From Hydractinia symbiolongicarpus (taxonomy: Eukaryota; Cnidaria; Hydrozoa; Anthoathecata; Hydractiniidae): a stretch of 64,000 bases of DNA. Of this stretch, positions 24,561-37,329 are shown piece after piece (within the stretch, counting starts at the first letter, position 1; every line of letters starts with the position of its first letter). The position numbers were made by a program, and so were the translations under genes. The notes beneath the pieces were generated by a model that was not told the origin of the DNA, ran no database searches, and saw only the letters and a list, made by a program, of their open reading frames with translations. Location of the stretch: assembly GCF_029227915.1 (NCBI RefSeq), contig NC_079878.1, positions 35,367,501-35,431,500 of the forward strand, in the 5' to 3' direction.

Positions 24561-26309
24561 AAAAGCGATGCAAGCTAGTAATGTCAGAAAAATATCGCTA
24601 AATACATGTTGGTACGAATATGAGACGCAAGCGTTGTACCTGAAACAAACTGATACCGTTAGAAAGTCAATGAAATGTGGTTTTGGAAACTGTCTCTATT
24701 TTCTCAGCGCGCGGTAACGGCTAGTATTGGTCCAACAGTAACAAATGACTTATTTATCTAAATTTTTAAATGAAACGCTACGACAGCGTCCAATTTAATC
24801 GCTGAGTTCCAGCAATCAAGTCAAATTACGAAGAATTTTATTTCTTGAAGTCCAATTGTGTCATTTATCTCATTTATAAGGTCAATGTCCAAAATCAGTT
24901 CAATTAAGTCCCACATTCAATCGCTTCACGGTTAAAAGCGTTGCAACCTAGTAATGTCAGAAGAACATCGCTTAATACATGTGGTACGAATATGTGACGC
25001 AACCGTTGTTACTCAAACGGACTGATGCAATTAGAAAGTCCATGAAATGTAGTTTTTAAATCTGTCTCTATTTTTTCAGCGGGCGCTAACGGCTAGGATT
25101 GGTCCCACAGTACAAATTGACTTAATTATCTAAATTTTTAAACAAAGCGCTGCCACAGCGCCCTGTGTAACTGCTAAGTTCCAGTAATCAAGTCAAATTA
25201 GGAAGAATGTTATTTTTTGGAGTCCAATTGTGTCATTTATCTCATTTATAAAGTCAATGTGCAAAAACAGTTCAATTAAGTCCCACAGTCAAAATCTTCA
25301 CTGTTAAAAGCGATGCAAGCTAGTAATGTCAGAAAATATCGCTAAATACATGTTGGTACGAATATGTGACGCAACCGTTGTAGCTTAAACGGACTGATAC
25401 CGTTAGAAATTCAATGAAATGTAGTTTATGTAACTGTGTCTTTTTCCCCAGCGCGCGCTAACGGCTAGGATTTGTCCCACAGAAATAAATGACTTATTTA
25501 TCTAAACTTTTAAATAAAGCGCTATTACAGCGCCCAGTGTAATCGCTGAGTTCCAGCAATCAAGTCAAGTTAAGAATAGAGTTATTTCTTGGAGTACACT
25601 AGCCTCATTTGTTACATTCACAAGGTCAAAGTCCAAAATCAGTTCAATTAAGTCTCACAGTCAATCGTTTCACTGTTAAAAGCGATACAAGCTAGTAATG
25701 TCACAAAAATATCGCTAAATACATGTTGGTACGAATATGAGACGCAAGCGTTGTACCTGAAACGGACTGATACCGTTGGAAAGTCAATGAAATGTAGTTT
25801 TGGAAACTGTCTCTATTTTTTCAGCACGCGCTAACGGCTAGGATTGGTCCAACAGTTCAAATTGACTCATTTATCTAAATTTTCAAATGAAACGCTGCCA
25901 CAGCGCTCATTGTATTCGCTGAGATACAGCAAGCATGTCATATTAAGAAGAATGTTACTTTTTAGAGTCCAATTGTGTCATTTATCTCATTTATAAAGTC
26001 AAAGTCCAAAATCAGTTCAATTAAGTCTCACAGTCAATGGTTTTACTGGTAAAAGCGATGCAACCTAGTAATATCAGAAACATATCGCTAAATACATGTT
26101 GCTACCAATATGTGACGCAACCGTTGAAACTCAAACGGACTGATGCCGTTAGAAAGTCAATGAAATGTAGTTTCGGAAACTGTCTCTATTTTCTCAGCGT
26201 TCGCTAACGGCAAGGATTGGTCCCACAGTAACAAATGACCTTTTTATCTAAATTTTGAAATGAAACTCTACCACAGCACCCAGTGTAATTGCTGAGATAC
26301 AGCAATCAT
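24200..26309 (+). repeat. Six-monomer block, copy 2 of 3
   Basis: It is nearly identical to 21591-23700 as read, down to the ATACATGTGGTACG deletion at 24,976-24,990 and TGATGCAATTAG. It recurs again at an offset of 2,236 bp. Confidence 0.85.
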
Positions 26310-26435
26310 GTCACATTAAGAAGAATGTTATTTTTTAGAGTCTAATTGTGTCATTTATCTCATTGATAAAGTCAAAGTCCAAAATCAGTTCAATTAAGTC
26401 TCACAGTCAATCGTTTCACTGTTAAAAGTGGTGCA

Positions 26436-28240
26436 AGTTAGTAATGTCAGAAAGATATCGCTGAATACATATTGGTACGAATTTGTGAGTCAACCGTTGT
26501 TACTCAAACGGACTGATGCCGTTAGAAAGTCAATGAAACGTAGTTTTGGAAACTGTCTCTATTTTCTCAGCGCGCGCTAACGGCTAGGATTGGTCCCACA
26601 GTAACAAATGACCTTTTTATCTAAATTTTGAAATGAAACTCTACCACAGCACCCAGTGTAATTGCTGAGATACAGCAATCATGTCACATTAAGAAGAATG
26701 TTATTTTTTAGAGTCTAATTGTGTCATTTATCTCATTTATAAAGTCAAAGTCCAAAATCAGTTCAATTAAGTCTCACAGTCAGTCGTTTCACTGTTAAAA
26801 GCGATGCAAGCTAGTAATGTCAGAAAAATATCGCTAAATACATGTTGGTATGAATATGAGACGCAAGCGTTGTACCTGAAACGAACTGATACCGTTAGAA
26901 AGTCAATGAAATGTGGTTTTGGAAACTGTCTCTATTTTCTCAGCGCGCGGTAACGGCTAGTATTGGTCCAACAGTAACAAATGACTTATTTATCTAAATT
27001 TTTAAATGAAACGCTACGACAGCGCCCAATTTAATCGCTGAGTTCCAGCAATCAAGTCAAATTACGAAGAATTTTATTTCTTGAAGTCCAATTGTGTCAT
27101 TTATCTCATTTATAAGGTCAATGTCCAAAATCAGTTCAATTAAGTCCCACATTCAATCGCTTCACGGTTAAAAGCGTTGCAACCTAGTAATGTCAGAAGA
27201 ACATCGCTTAATACATGTTGGTACGAATATGTGACGCAACCGTTGTTACTCAAACGGACTGATGCCGTTAGAAAGTCCATGAAATGTAGTTTTTAAATCT
27301 GTCTCTATTTTTTCAGCGGGCGCTAACGGCTAGGATTGGTCCCACAGTACAAATTGACTTATTTATCTAAATTTTTAAACAAAGCGCTGCCACAGCGCCC
27401 TGTGTAACTGCTAAGTTCCAGTAATCAAGTCAAATTAGGAAGAATGTTATTTTTTGGAGTCCAATTGTGTCATTTATCTCATTTATAAAGTCAATGTGCA
27501 AAAACAGTTCAATTAAGTCCCACAGTCAAAATCTTCACTGTTAAAAGCGATGCAAGCTAGTAATGTCAGAAAATATCGCTAAATACATGTTGGTACGAAT
27601 ATGTGACGCAACCGTTGTAGCTTAAACGGACTGATACCGTTAGAAATTCAATGAAATGTAGTTTATGTAACTGTGTCTTTTTCCCCAGCGCGCGCTAACG
27701 GCTAGGATTGGTCCCACAGAAATAAATGACTTATTTATCTAAACTTTTAAATAAAGCGCTATTACAGCGCCCAGTGTAATCGCTGAATTCCAGCAATCAA
27801 GTCAAGTTAAGAATAGAGTTATTTCTTGGAGTACACTAGCCTCATTTGTTACATTCACAAGGTCAAAGTCCAAAATCAGTTCAATTAAGTCTCACAGTCA
27901 ATCGTTTCACTGTTAAAAGCGATACAAGCTAGTAATGTCACAAAAATATCGCTAAATACATGTTGGTACGAATATGAGACGCAAGCGTTGTACCTGAAAC
28001 GGACTGATACCGTTGGAAAGTCAATGAAATGTAGTTTTGGAAACTGTCTCTATTTTTTCAGCACGCTAACGGCTAGGATTGGTCCAACAGTTCAAATTGA
28101 CTCATTTATCTAAATTTTCAAATGAAACGCTGCCACAGCGCTCATTGTATTCGCTGAGATACAGCAAGCATGTCATATTAAGAAGAATGTTACTTTTTAG
28201 AGTCCAATTGTGTCATTTATCTCATTTATAAAGTCAAAGT
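26436..28240 (+). repeat. Six-monomer block, copy 3 of 3
   Basis: It matches copy 2 at an offset of about 2,236 bp through the CCCAATTTAATC subclass, class III, class I and GCGCTCATTGTATTCG monomers. It lacks the ATACATGTGG deletion (it has ATACATGTTGG) and reads TGATGCCGTTAG, so it branched off before copies 1 and 2 separated. It also has a 2-base loss in CAGCACGCTAACGG near 28,060. Confidence 0.82.
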
Positions 28241-28980
28241 CCAAAATCACTTCAATTAAGTCTCACAGTCAATCGTTTCACTGTTAAAAGCGATGCAAGC
28301 TAGTAATGTCAGAAAAATATCGCTAAATACATGTTGGTACGAATATAAGACGCAAGCGTTGTACCTGAAACGAACTGATACCGTTAGAAAGTCAATGAAA
28401 TGTAGTTTTGGAAACTGTCTCTATTTTCTCAGCGCGCGCTAACAGCTAGTATTTGTCCCACAGTAACAAATGATTTATTTATTTAAATTTTTAAATAAAA
28501 CGCTACCTCAGCGCCCAGTGTAATCGCTGAGATACAGCAATCATGTCACATTAAGAAGAATGTTATTTTTTAGAGTCCAATTGTGTCATTTATCTCATTT
28601 ATAAAGTCAAAGTCCAAAATCACTTCAATTAAGTCTCACAGTCAATCGTTTCACTGTTAAAAGCGATGCAAGCTAGTAATGTCAGAAAAATATCGCTAAA
28701 TACATGTTGGTACGAATATAAGACGCAAGCGTTGTACCTGAAACGAACTGATACCGTTAGAAAGTCAATGAAATGTAGTTTTGGAAACTGTCTCTATTTT
28801 CTCAGCGCGCGCTAACAGCTAGTATTTGTCCCACAGTAACAAATGACTTATTTATCTAAATTTTTAAAGGAAACTCTACCACTGCGCCCAGTGTAATCGC
28901 TGAGATACAGCAATCATGTCAAATTAAGAAGAATGTTATTTTTAGAGTCCAATTGTGTCATTTATCTCATTTATAAAGTC
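28235..28980 (+). repeat. Tandem pair of one class II monomer
   Basis: Two adjacent 373-bp copies share AAAATCACTTCAATTAAG (near 28,243 and 28,616), GAATATAAGACGCAAG and AGCTAGTATTTGTCCC. Neither variant was seen elsewhere in the window in this combination. Confidence 0.82.
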
Positions 28981-29436
28981 AAAGTCCAAAATCAGTTCAA
29001 TTAAGTCTCACAGTCAATGGTTTCACTGGTAAAAGCGATGCAACCTAGTAATATCAGAAACATATCGCTAAATACATGTTGGTACACATATGTGACGCAG
29101 CCGTTGAAACTCAAACGGACTGATGCCGTTAGAAAGTCCATGAAATGTAGTTTTTAAATCTGTGTCAATTTCTTCAGCGCGCACTAACTGCTAGGATTGG
29201 TCCCACAGTACAAATTGACTTAATTATCTAAATTTTTAAACAAAGCGCTGCCACAGCGCCCTGTGCAACTGCTGAGTTCCAGTAATCAAGTCAAATTAAG
29301 AAGAATGTTATTTTTTGGAGTCCAATTGTGTCATTTATCTCATTTATAAAGACAATGTGCAAAATCAGTTCAATTAAGTCCCACAGTCAATCTCTTCAAG
29401 GTTAAAAGCGATGCAAGCTATTAATGTCAGAAGAAT

Positions 29437-31850
29437 ATCGCTAAATACATGTTGGTACGAATATGTGACGCCACCGTTGTAGCTTAAACGGACTGATACC
29501 GTTAGAAATTCAATGAAATGTTGTTTATGTAACTGTGTCTTTTTCCCCAGCGCGCGCTGACGGCTAGGATTGGTCCCTCAGAAAAAAATGACTTATTTAT
29601 CTAAACTTTTAAATAAAGCGCTACCACAGCGCCCAGTGTAATCGCTGAGTTCCAGCAATCAAGTCAAGTTAAGAATAAAGTTATTTCTTGGAGAACACTT
29701 GTCACATTTGTTACATTCACAAGGTCAAAGTCCTAAATCAGTTCAATTAAGTCTCACAGTCAATCATGTTACTGTTAAAAGCGATGCAAGCTAGTAATGT
29801 CAGAAAAATATCGGTAAATACATGTTGGTACGAATATGAGACGCAGGCGTTGTACCTGAAACGAACTGATACCGTTAGAAAGTCAATGAAATGTAGTTTT
29901 GGAAACTGTCTCTATTTTCACGGGGCGCGCTATCGGCTAGGATTTGTCTCACAATAAGAAATGACTTATTTATCTAAACTTTTAAATAAAGCGCTACCAC
30001 AGCGCCCAGTGTAATCGTTGAGTTCCAGCAATCAAGTCAAGTTAAGAATAAAGTTATTTCTTGGAGAACACTTTTCACATTTGTTACATTCACAAGGTCA
30101 AAGTCCTAAATCAGTTCAATTAAGTCTCACAGTCAATCATGTCACTGTTAAAAGCGATGCAAGCTAGTAATGTCAGAAAAATATCGCTAAATACATGTTG
30201 GTACGAATATGTGTCGCCACCGTTTTAGCTTAAACGGACTGATACCGTTAGAAATTCAATGAAGTGTAGTTTATGTAACCGTGTCTTTTTCCCCAGCGCG
30301 CGCTGACGGCTAGGATTGGTCCCACAGAAAAAAATGTCTTATTTATCTAAATTTTTAAATAAAGCGCTACCACAGCTCCCAGTGTAATCCCTGAGTTCCA
30401 GCAATCAAGTCAAGTTAAGAATAAAGTTATTTCTTGGAGTACACTTGTCACATTTGTTACATTCACAAGGTCAAAGTCCTAAATCAGTTCAATTAAGTCT
30501 CACAGTCAATCATGTCACTGTTAAAAGCGATGCAAGCTAGTAATGTCAGAAAAATATCGCTAAATACATGTTGGTACGAATATGTGACGCCACCGTTGTA
30601 GCTTAAACGGACTGATACCGTTAGAAATTCAATGAAATGTTGTTTATGTAACTGTGTCTTTTTCCCCAGCGCGCGCTGACGGCTAGGATTGGTCCCTCAG
30701 AAAAAAATGACTTATTTATCTAAACTTTTAAATAAAGCGCTACCACAGCGCCCAGTGTAATCGCTGAGTTCCAGCAATCAAGTCAAGTTAAGAATAAAGT
30801 TATTTCTTGGAGAACACTTGTCACATTTGTTACATTCACAAGGTCAAAGTCCTAAATCAGTTCAATTAAGTCTCACAGTCAATCATGTTACTGTTAAAAG
30901 CGATGCAAGCTAGTAATGTCAGAAAAATATCGGTAAATACATGTTGGTACGAATATGAGACGCAGGCGTTGTACCTGAAACGAACTGATACCGTTAGAAA
31001 GTCAATGAAATGTAGTTTTGGAAACTGTCTCTATTTTCACGGGGCGCGCTATCGGCTAGGATTTGTCTCACAATAAGAAATGACTTATTTATCTAAACTT
31101 TTAAATAAAGCGCTACCACAGCGCCCAGTGTAATCGTTGAGTTCCAGCAATCAAGTCAAGTTAAGAATAAAGTTATTTCTTGGAGAACACTTTTCACATT
31201 TGTTACATTCACAAGGTCAAAGTCCTAAATCAGTTCAATTAAGTCTCACAGTCAATCATGTCACTGTTAAAAGCGATGCAAGCTAGTAATGTCAGAAAAA
31301 TATCGCTAAATACATGTTGGTACGAATATGTGTCGCCACCGTTTTAGCTTAAACGGACTGATACCGTTAGAAATTCAATGAAGTGTAGTTTATGTAACCG
31401 TGTCTTTTTCCCCAGCGCGCGCTGACGGCTAGGATTGGTCCCACAGAAAAAAATGTCTTATTTATCTAAATTTTTAAATAAAGCGCTACCACAGCTCCCA
31501 GTGTAATCCCTGAGTTCCAGCAATCAAGTCAAGTTAAGAATAAAGTTATTTCTGGGAGTACACTTGTCACATTTGTTACATTCACAAGGTCAAAGTCCTA
31601 AATCAGTTCAATTAAGTCTCACAGTCAATCATGTCACTGTTAAAAGCGATGCAAGCTAGTAATGTCAGAAAAATATCGCTAAATACATGTTGGTACGAAT
31701 ATGTGACGCCACCGTTGTAGCTTAAACGGACTGATACCGTTAGAAATTCAATGAAATGTTGTTTATGTAACTGTGTCTTTTTCCCCAGCGCGCGCTGACG
31801 GCTAGGATTGGTCCCTCAGAAAAAAATGACTTATTTATCTAAACTTTTAA
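29437..31850 (+). repeat. Trimer higher-order array, 1,119-bp unit, ~2.2 copies
   Basis: The motif TTGTTTATGTAACTG occurs at 29,521, 30,640 and 31,759, exactly 1,119 bp apart. Each unit is three class I-like monomers with the markers GGTCCCTCAG, then TTCACGGGGCGCGCTATCGG with GTCTCACAATAAG, then ATGTGTCGCCACCGTTTTAG with CAGCTCCCAGTGTAATCCC. The open frames at 29766-29957 and 30885-31076 are identical because the units are. The array ends at about 31,850, where a class I start (AAACTTTTAAAT) switches to class II (GAAACGCAACC). Confidence 0.9.
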
Positions 31851-32505
31851 ATGAAACGCAACCACAGCGTCCAGTGTAATCGCTGAGATACAGCAATCAT
31901 GTCAAATTAAGAAGAATGTTATTTTTTAGAGTCCAATTGTGTCATTTATCTCATTTATAAAGTCAAAGTCCAAAATCAGTTCATATGAGTCTCACAGTCA
32001 ATCGTTTCACTGTTAAAAGCGATGCAACCTATTAATGTTTGAAAAATATCGCTAAATACATGTTGGTACGAATATGAGACGCAGGCGTTGTACCTGAAAC
32101 GAACTGATACCGTTAGAAAGTCAATGAAATGTAGTTCTGGAAACTGTCTCTATTTTCTCAGCGCGCGCTAACGGCTAGGATTGGTCCCACAGTAACAAAT
32201 GACTTATTTATCTAAATTTTTAAATGAAACTCTACCACTGCGCCCAGTGTAATCGCTGAGATACAGCAATCATGTCAAGTTAAGAAGAATGTTATATTTT
32301 AGAGTCCAATTGTGTCATTTATCTCATTTATAAAGTCAAAGTCCAAAATCAGTTCAATTAAGTCTCACAGTCAATCGTTTCACTGTTAAAAGCGATGCAA
32401 GCTAGTAATGTCAGAAAAATATCGCTAAATACATGTTGGTACGAATATGAGACGCAAGCGTTGTACCTGAAACGAACTGATACCGTTAGAAAGTCAATGA
32501 AATGT
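31848..32505 (+). repeat. Class II block repeated at 32967-33624
   Basis: The offset is 1,119 bp. Shared variants are AACGCAACCACAGCGTCC, TTCATATGAGTC, AATGTTTGAAAAATATCG, GTAGTTCTGGAAACTG and GTTATATTTTAGAG. Part of it recurs again at about 33,846-34,250 (offset a further two monomers). The interval 32,505-32,860 is a class III copy. Confidence 0.82.
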
Positions 32506-32966
32506 ATTTTTTAAATCTGTCTCAATTTCTTCAGCGCGCGCTAACTGCTAGGATTGGTCCCACAGTACAAATTGACTTAATTATCTAAATTCTTAAACAA
32601 AGCGCTGCCACAGCGCCCCGTGCAACTGCTGAGTTCCAGTAATCAAGTCAAATTAAGAAGAATGTTATTTTTTGGAGTCCAATTGTGTCATTTATCTCAT
32701 TTATAAAGACTATGTGCAAAATCAGTTCAATTAAGTCCCACAGTCAATCTCTTCACGGTTAAAAGCGATGCAAGCTATTAATGTCAGAAAAAAATCGCTA
32801 AATACATGTTGGTACGAATATGTGACGCCACCGTTGTAGCTTAAACGGACTGATACCGTTAGAAAGTCAATGAAATGTAGTTTTGGAAACTGTCTCTATT
32901 TTCTCAGCGCGCGTTAACGGCTAGGATTGGTCCCACAGTAACAAATGACTTATTTATCTAAATTTT

Positions 32967-33624
32967 TAAATGAAACGCAACCACAGCGTCCAGTGTAATC
33001 GCTGAGATACAGCAATCATGTCAAATTAAGAAGAATGTTATTTTTTAGAGTCCAATTGTGTCATTTATCTCATTTATAAAGTCAAAGTCCAAAATCAGTT
33101 CATATGAGTCTCACAGTCAATCGTTTCACTGTTAAAAGCGATGCAACCTATTAATGTTTGAAAAATATCGCTAAATACATGTTGGTACGAATATGAGACG
33201 CAGGCGTTGTACCTGAAACGAACTGATACCGTTAGAAAGTCAATGAAATGTAGTTCTGGAAACTGTCTCTATTTTCTCAGCGCGCGCTAACGGCTAGGAT
33301 TGATCCCACAGTAACAAATGACTTATTTATCTAAATTTTTAAATGAAACTCTACCACTGCGCCCAGTGTAATCGCTGAGATACAGCAATCATGTCAAGTT
33401 AAGAAGAATGTTATATTTTAGAGTCCAATTGTGTCATTTATCTCATTTATAAAGTCAAAGTCCAAAATCAGTTCAATTAAGTCTCACAGTCAATCGTTTC
33501 ACTGTTAAAAGCGATGCAAGCTAGTAATGTCAGAAAAATATCGCTAAATACATGTTGGTACGAATATGAGACGCAAGCGTTGTACCTGAAACAAACTGAT
33601 ACCGTTAGAAAGTCAATGAAATGT
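32967..33624 (+). repeat. Second copy of the 31848-32505 block
   Basis: It matches the first copy through all markers, with GATTGATCCCACAG near 33,300 as a private change. It ends where GTAGTTTTGGAAACTG replaces GTATTTTTTAAATC. Confidence 0.8.
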
Positions 33625-34289
33625 AGTTTTGGAAACTGTCTCTATTTTCTCAGCGCGCTAACAGCTAGTATTTGTCCCACAGTAACGAATGACTTATTTA
33701 TCTAAATTTTTAAAGGAAACTCTACCACTGCGCCCAGTGTAATCGCTGAGATACAGCAATCATGTCAAATTAAGAAGAATGTTATTTTTTAGAGTCCAAT
33801 TGTGTCATTTATCTCATTTATAAAGTCAAAGTCCAAAATCAGTTCATATGAGTCTCACAGTCAATCGTTTCACTGTTAAAAGCGATGCAACCTATTAATG
33901 TTTGAAAAATATCGCTAAATACATGTTGGTACGAATATGAGACGCAGGCGTTGTACCTGACACGAACTGATACCGTTAGAAAGTCAATGAAATGTAGTTC
34001 TGGAAACTGTCTCTATTTTCTCAGCGCGCGCTAACGGCTAGGATTGGTCCCACAGTAACAAATGACTTATTTATCTAAATTTTTAAATGAAACTCTACCA
34101 CTGCGCCCAGTGTAATCGCTGAGACACAGCAATCATGTCAAGTTAAGAAGAATGTTATATTTTAGAGTCCAATTGTGTCATTTATCTCATTTATAAAGTC
34201 AAAGTCCAAAATCAGTTCAATTAAGTCTCACAGTCAATCGTTTCACTGTTAAAAGCGGTGCAAGCTAGTAATGTCAGAAACATATCGCT

Positions 34290-35260
34290 AAATACATGTT
34301 GGTACACATATGTGACGCAGCCGTTGAAACTCAAACGGACTGATGCCGTTAGAAAGTCCATGAAATGTAGTTTTTAAATCTGTCTCAATTTCTTCAGCGC
34401 GCACTAACTGCTAGGATTGGTCCCACAGTACAAATTGACTTAATTATCTAAATTTTTAAACAAAGCGCTGCCACAGCGCCCTGTGCAACTGCTGAGTTCC
34501 AGTAATCAAGTCAAATTAAGAAGAATGTTATTTTTTGGAGTCCAATTGTGTCATTTATCTCATTTATAAAGACAATGTGCAAAATCAGTTCAATTAAGTC
34601 CCACAGTCAATCTCTTCACGGTTAAAACCGATGCAAGCTATTAATGTCAGAAGAATATCGCTAAATACATGTTGGTACGAATATGTGACGCCACCGTTGT
34701 AGCTTAAACGGACTGATACCGTTAGAAATTCAATGAAATGTTGTTTATGTAACTGTGTCTTTTTCCCCAGCGCGCGCTGACGGCTAGGATTGGTCCCTCA
34801 GAAAAAAATGACTTATTTATCTAAACTTTTAAATAAAGCGCTACCACAGCGCCCAGTGTAATCGCTGAGTTCCAGCAATCAAGTCAAGTTAGGAATAAAG
34901 TTTTTTCTTGGAGAACACTTGTCACATTTGTTACATTCACAAGGTCAAAGTCCTAAATCAGTTCAATTGAGTCTCACAGTCAATCATGTCACTGTTAAAA
35001 GCGATGCAAGCTAGTAATGTCAGAAAAATATCGCTAAATACATGTTGGTACGAATATGAGACGCAGGCGTTGTACCTGAAACGAACTGATACCGTTAGAA
35101 AGTCAATGAAATGTAGTTTTGGAAACTGTCTCTATTTTCACGGGGCGCACTATCGGCTAGGATTTGTCTCACAATAAGAAATGACTTATTTATCTAAACT
35201 TTTAAATAAAGCGTTACCACAGCGCCCAGTGTAATCGCTGAGTTCCAGCAATCAAGTCAA
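34290..35260 (+). repeat. Class III-I block, shared with 29.07-29.96 kb and 36.15-37.12 kb
   Basis: The offset to the copy near 36.15 kb is 1,864 bp (5 monomers), and to the copy near 29.07 kb it is 5,220 bp (14 monomers). Shared markers are GACGCAGCCGTTGAAACTC, GCGCGCACTAACTGC, TGTGACGCCACCG, TTGTTTATGTAACTG, GGTCCCTCAG and TTCACGGGGCGC. The trailing GCGTTACCAC and TTATTTCTTTGAGTACAC are shared with 37.1 and 40.4 kb. Confidence 0.82.
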
Positions 35261-36149
35261 ATTAAGAATAAAGTTATTTCTTTGAGTACACTTGCCTCAT
35301 TTTTTACATTCACAAGGTCAAAGTCCAAAATCAGTTCAATTAAATCCCACAGTCAATCTCTTCACGGTTAAAAGCGATGCAAGCTATTAATGTCAGAAAA
35401 ATATCGCTAAATACATGTTGGTACGAATATGTGACGCCACCGTTGTAGCTTAAAGGGACTGATACCGTTAGAAATTCAATGAAATGTAGTTTATGTAACT
35501 GTGTCCTTTTCCCCCTCGCGCGCTGACGGCTAGGATTGGTCCCTCAGAAAAAAATGACTTATTTATCTCAACTTTTAAATAAAGCGCTACCACAGCGCCC
35601 AGTGTAATCGCTGAGTTCCAGCAATCAAGTCAAGTTAAGAATAAAGTTATTTCTTGGAGTACACTTGCCTCATTTGTTACATTCACAAGGTCAAAGTCCA
35701 AAATCAGTTCAATTAAGTCTCACAGTCAATCATTTCGCTGTTGAAAGCGATGGAAGCTAGTAATGTCAGAAAAATATCGGTAAGTACATGTTGGTACGGA
35801 TATGAGACCCAAGCGTTGACCTGAAACGGACTGATTCCGTTAAAAAGTCAATGAAATGTAGTTTTGGAAACTGTCTCTATTTTCTCAGCACGCGCTAACG
35901 GCTAGGATTGGTCCAACAGAACAAATTGACTCATTTATCTAAATTTTCAAATGAACCGCTGCCACAGCGCCCAGTGTAATCGCTGAGATACAGCAAGCAT
36001 GTCATATTAAGAAGAATGTTACTTCTTATAGTCCAATTGTGTCATTTATCTCATTTATAAAGTCAAAGTCCAAAATCAGTTCAATTAAGTCTCACAGTCA
36101 ATGGTTTCACTGGTAAAAGCGATGCAACCTAGTAATATCAGAAACATAT

Positions 36150-37120
36150 CGCTAAATACATGTTGGTACAAATATGTGACGCAGCCGTTGAAACTCAAAC
36201 GGACTGATGCCGTTAGAAAGTCCATGAAATGTAGTTTTTAAATCTGTCTCAATTTCTTCAGCGCGCACTAACTGCTAGGATTGGTCCCACAGTACAAATT
36301 GACATAATTATCTAAATTTTTAAACAAAGCGCTGCCACAGCGCCCTGTGCAACTGCTGAGTTCCAGTAATCAAGTCAAATTAAGAATAATGTTATTTTTT
36401 GGAGTCCAATTGTGTCATTTATCTCATTTATAAAGACAATGTGCAAAATCAGTTCAATTAAGTCCCACAGTCAATCTCTTCACGGTTAAAAGCGATGCAA
36501 GCTATTAATGTCAGAAGAATATCGCTAAATATATGTTGGTACGAATATGTGACGCCACCGTTGTAGCTTAAACGGACTGATACCGTTAGAAATTCAATGA
36601 AATGTTGTTTATGTAACTGTGTCTTTTTCCCCAGCGCGCGCTGACGGCTAGGATTGGTCCCTCAGAAAAAAATGACTTATTTATCTAAACTTTTAAATAA
36701 AGCGCTACCACAGCGCCCAGTGTAATCGCTGAGTTCCAGCAATCAAGTCAAGTTAAGAATAAAGTTATTTCTTGGAGAACACTTGTCACATTTGTTACAT
36801 TCACAAGGTCAAAGTCCTAAATCAGTTCAATTAAGTCTCACAGTCAATCATGTCACTGTTAAAAGCGATGCAAGCTAGTAATGTCAGAAAAATATCGGTA
36901 AATACATGTTGGTACGAATATGAGACGCAGGCGTTGTACCTGAAACGAACTGATACCGTTAGAAAGTCAATGAAATGTAGTTTTGGAAACTGTCTCTATT
37001 TTCACGGGGCGCGCTATTGGCTAGGATTTGTCTCACAATAAGAAATGACTTATTTATCTAAACTTTTAAATAAAGCGTTACCACAGCGCCCAGTGTAATC
37101 GCTGAGTTCCAGCAATCAAG
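36150..37120 (+). repeat. Further copy of the class III-I block
   Basis: It repeats 34290-35260 at an offset of 1,864 bp. The segment from about 36,960 (TTCACGGGGCGCGCTATTGG, GTCTCACAATAAG, TTTCTTTGAGTAC, CACAGCCGATGG) recurs at 40,315-40,640, offset 3,355 bp (9 monomers). It therefore links zones A and B. Confidence 0.82.
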
Positions 37121-37329
37121 TCAAGTTAAGAATAAAGTTATTTCTTTGAGTACACTTGCCTCATTTTTTACATTCACAAGGTCAAAGTCCAAAATCAGTT
37201 CAATTAAATCCCACAGCCGATGGTTTCACTGGTAAAAGCGATGCAACCTAGTAATATCAGAAACATATCGCTAAATACATGTTGGTACCAATATGTGACG
37301 CAACTATTGAAACTCGAACGGACTGATAC

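Larger units (their letters stand above)
1..37300 (+). repeat. Zone A: mosaic higher-order satellite with several monomer classes
   Basis: Monomers here fall into clear classes by linked variants. Class II has GAGATACAGCAATCATG and TTTTTTAGAGTCC. Class I has a TTTTTCCCCAGCG tract, GAGTTCCAGCAATCAAG and CATTTGTTACATTCACAAGG. Class III has GCCCTGTG(T/C)AACTGCT and AAAGTCAATGTGCAAAA. A fourth subclass has CCCAATTTAATCGCTGAGTTCC with ATTTTATTTCTTGAAGTCC, near 6,900, 8,765, 22,180, 24,790 and 27,020. Classes are interleaved, and blocks of several monomers recur at many periods. The zone has no other content, so gaps between the listed blocks are ordinary monomers of these classes. Confidence 0.85.

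Noticed and set aside
29766-37041. Repeated 63-68 codon open frames (29766, 30885, 33514, 34986, 36850, 37418, 41146 and others) as genes
   Set aside because: They are the same monomer segment read again in each copy. They differ by copy, are broken in most monomers, and have no recognisable domain or gene context. Identical ones reflect block duplication.
37282-37291. TTGGTACCAA as a separate 20-bp palindrome site
   Set aside because: Only the inner 10 bp are symmetrical here; the outer bases (CATG and TATG) do not pair fully. It was kept only as a relative of 40632-40651.
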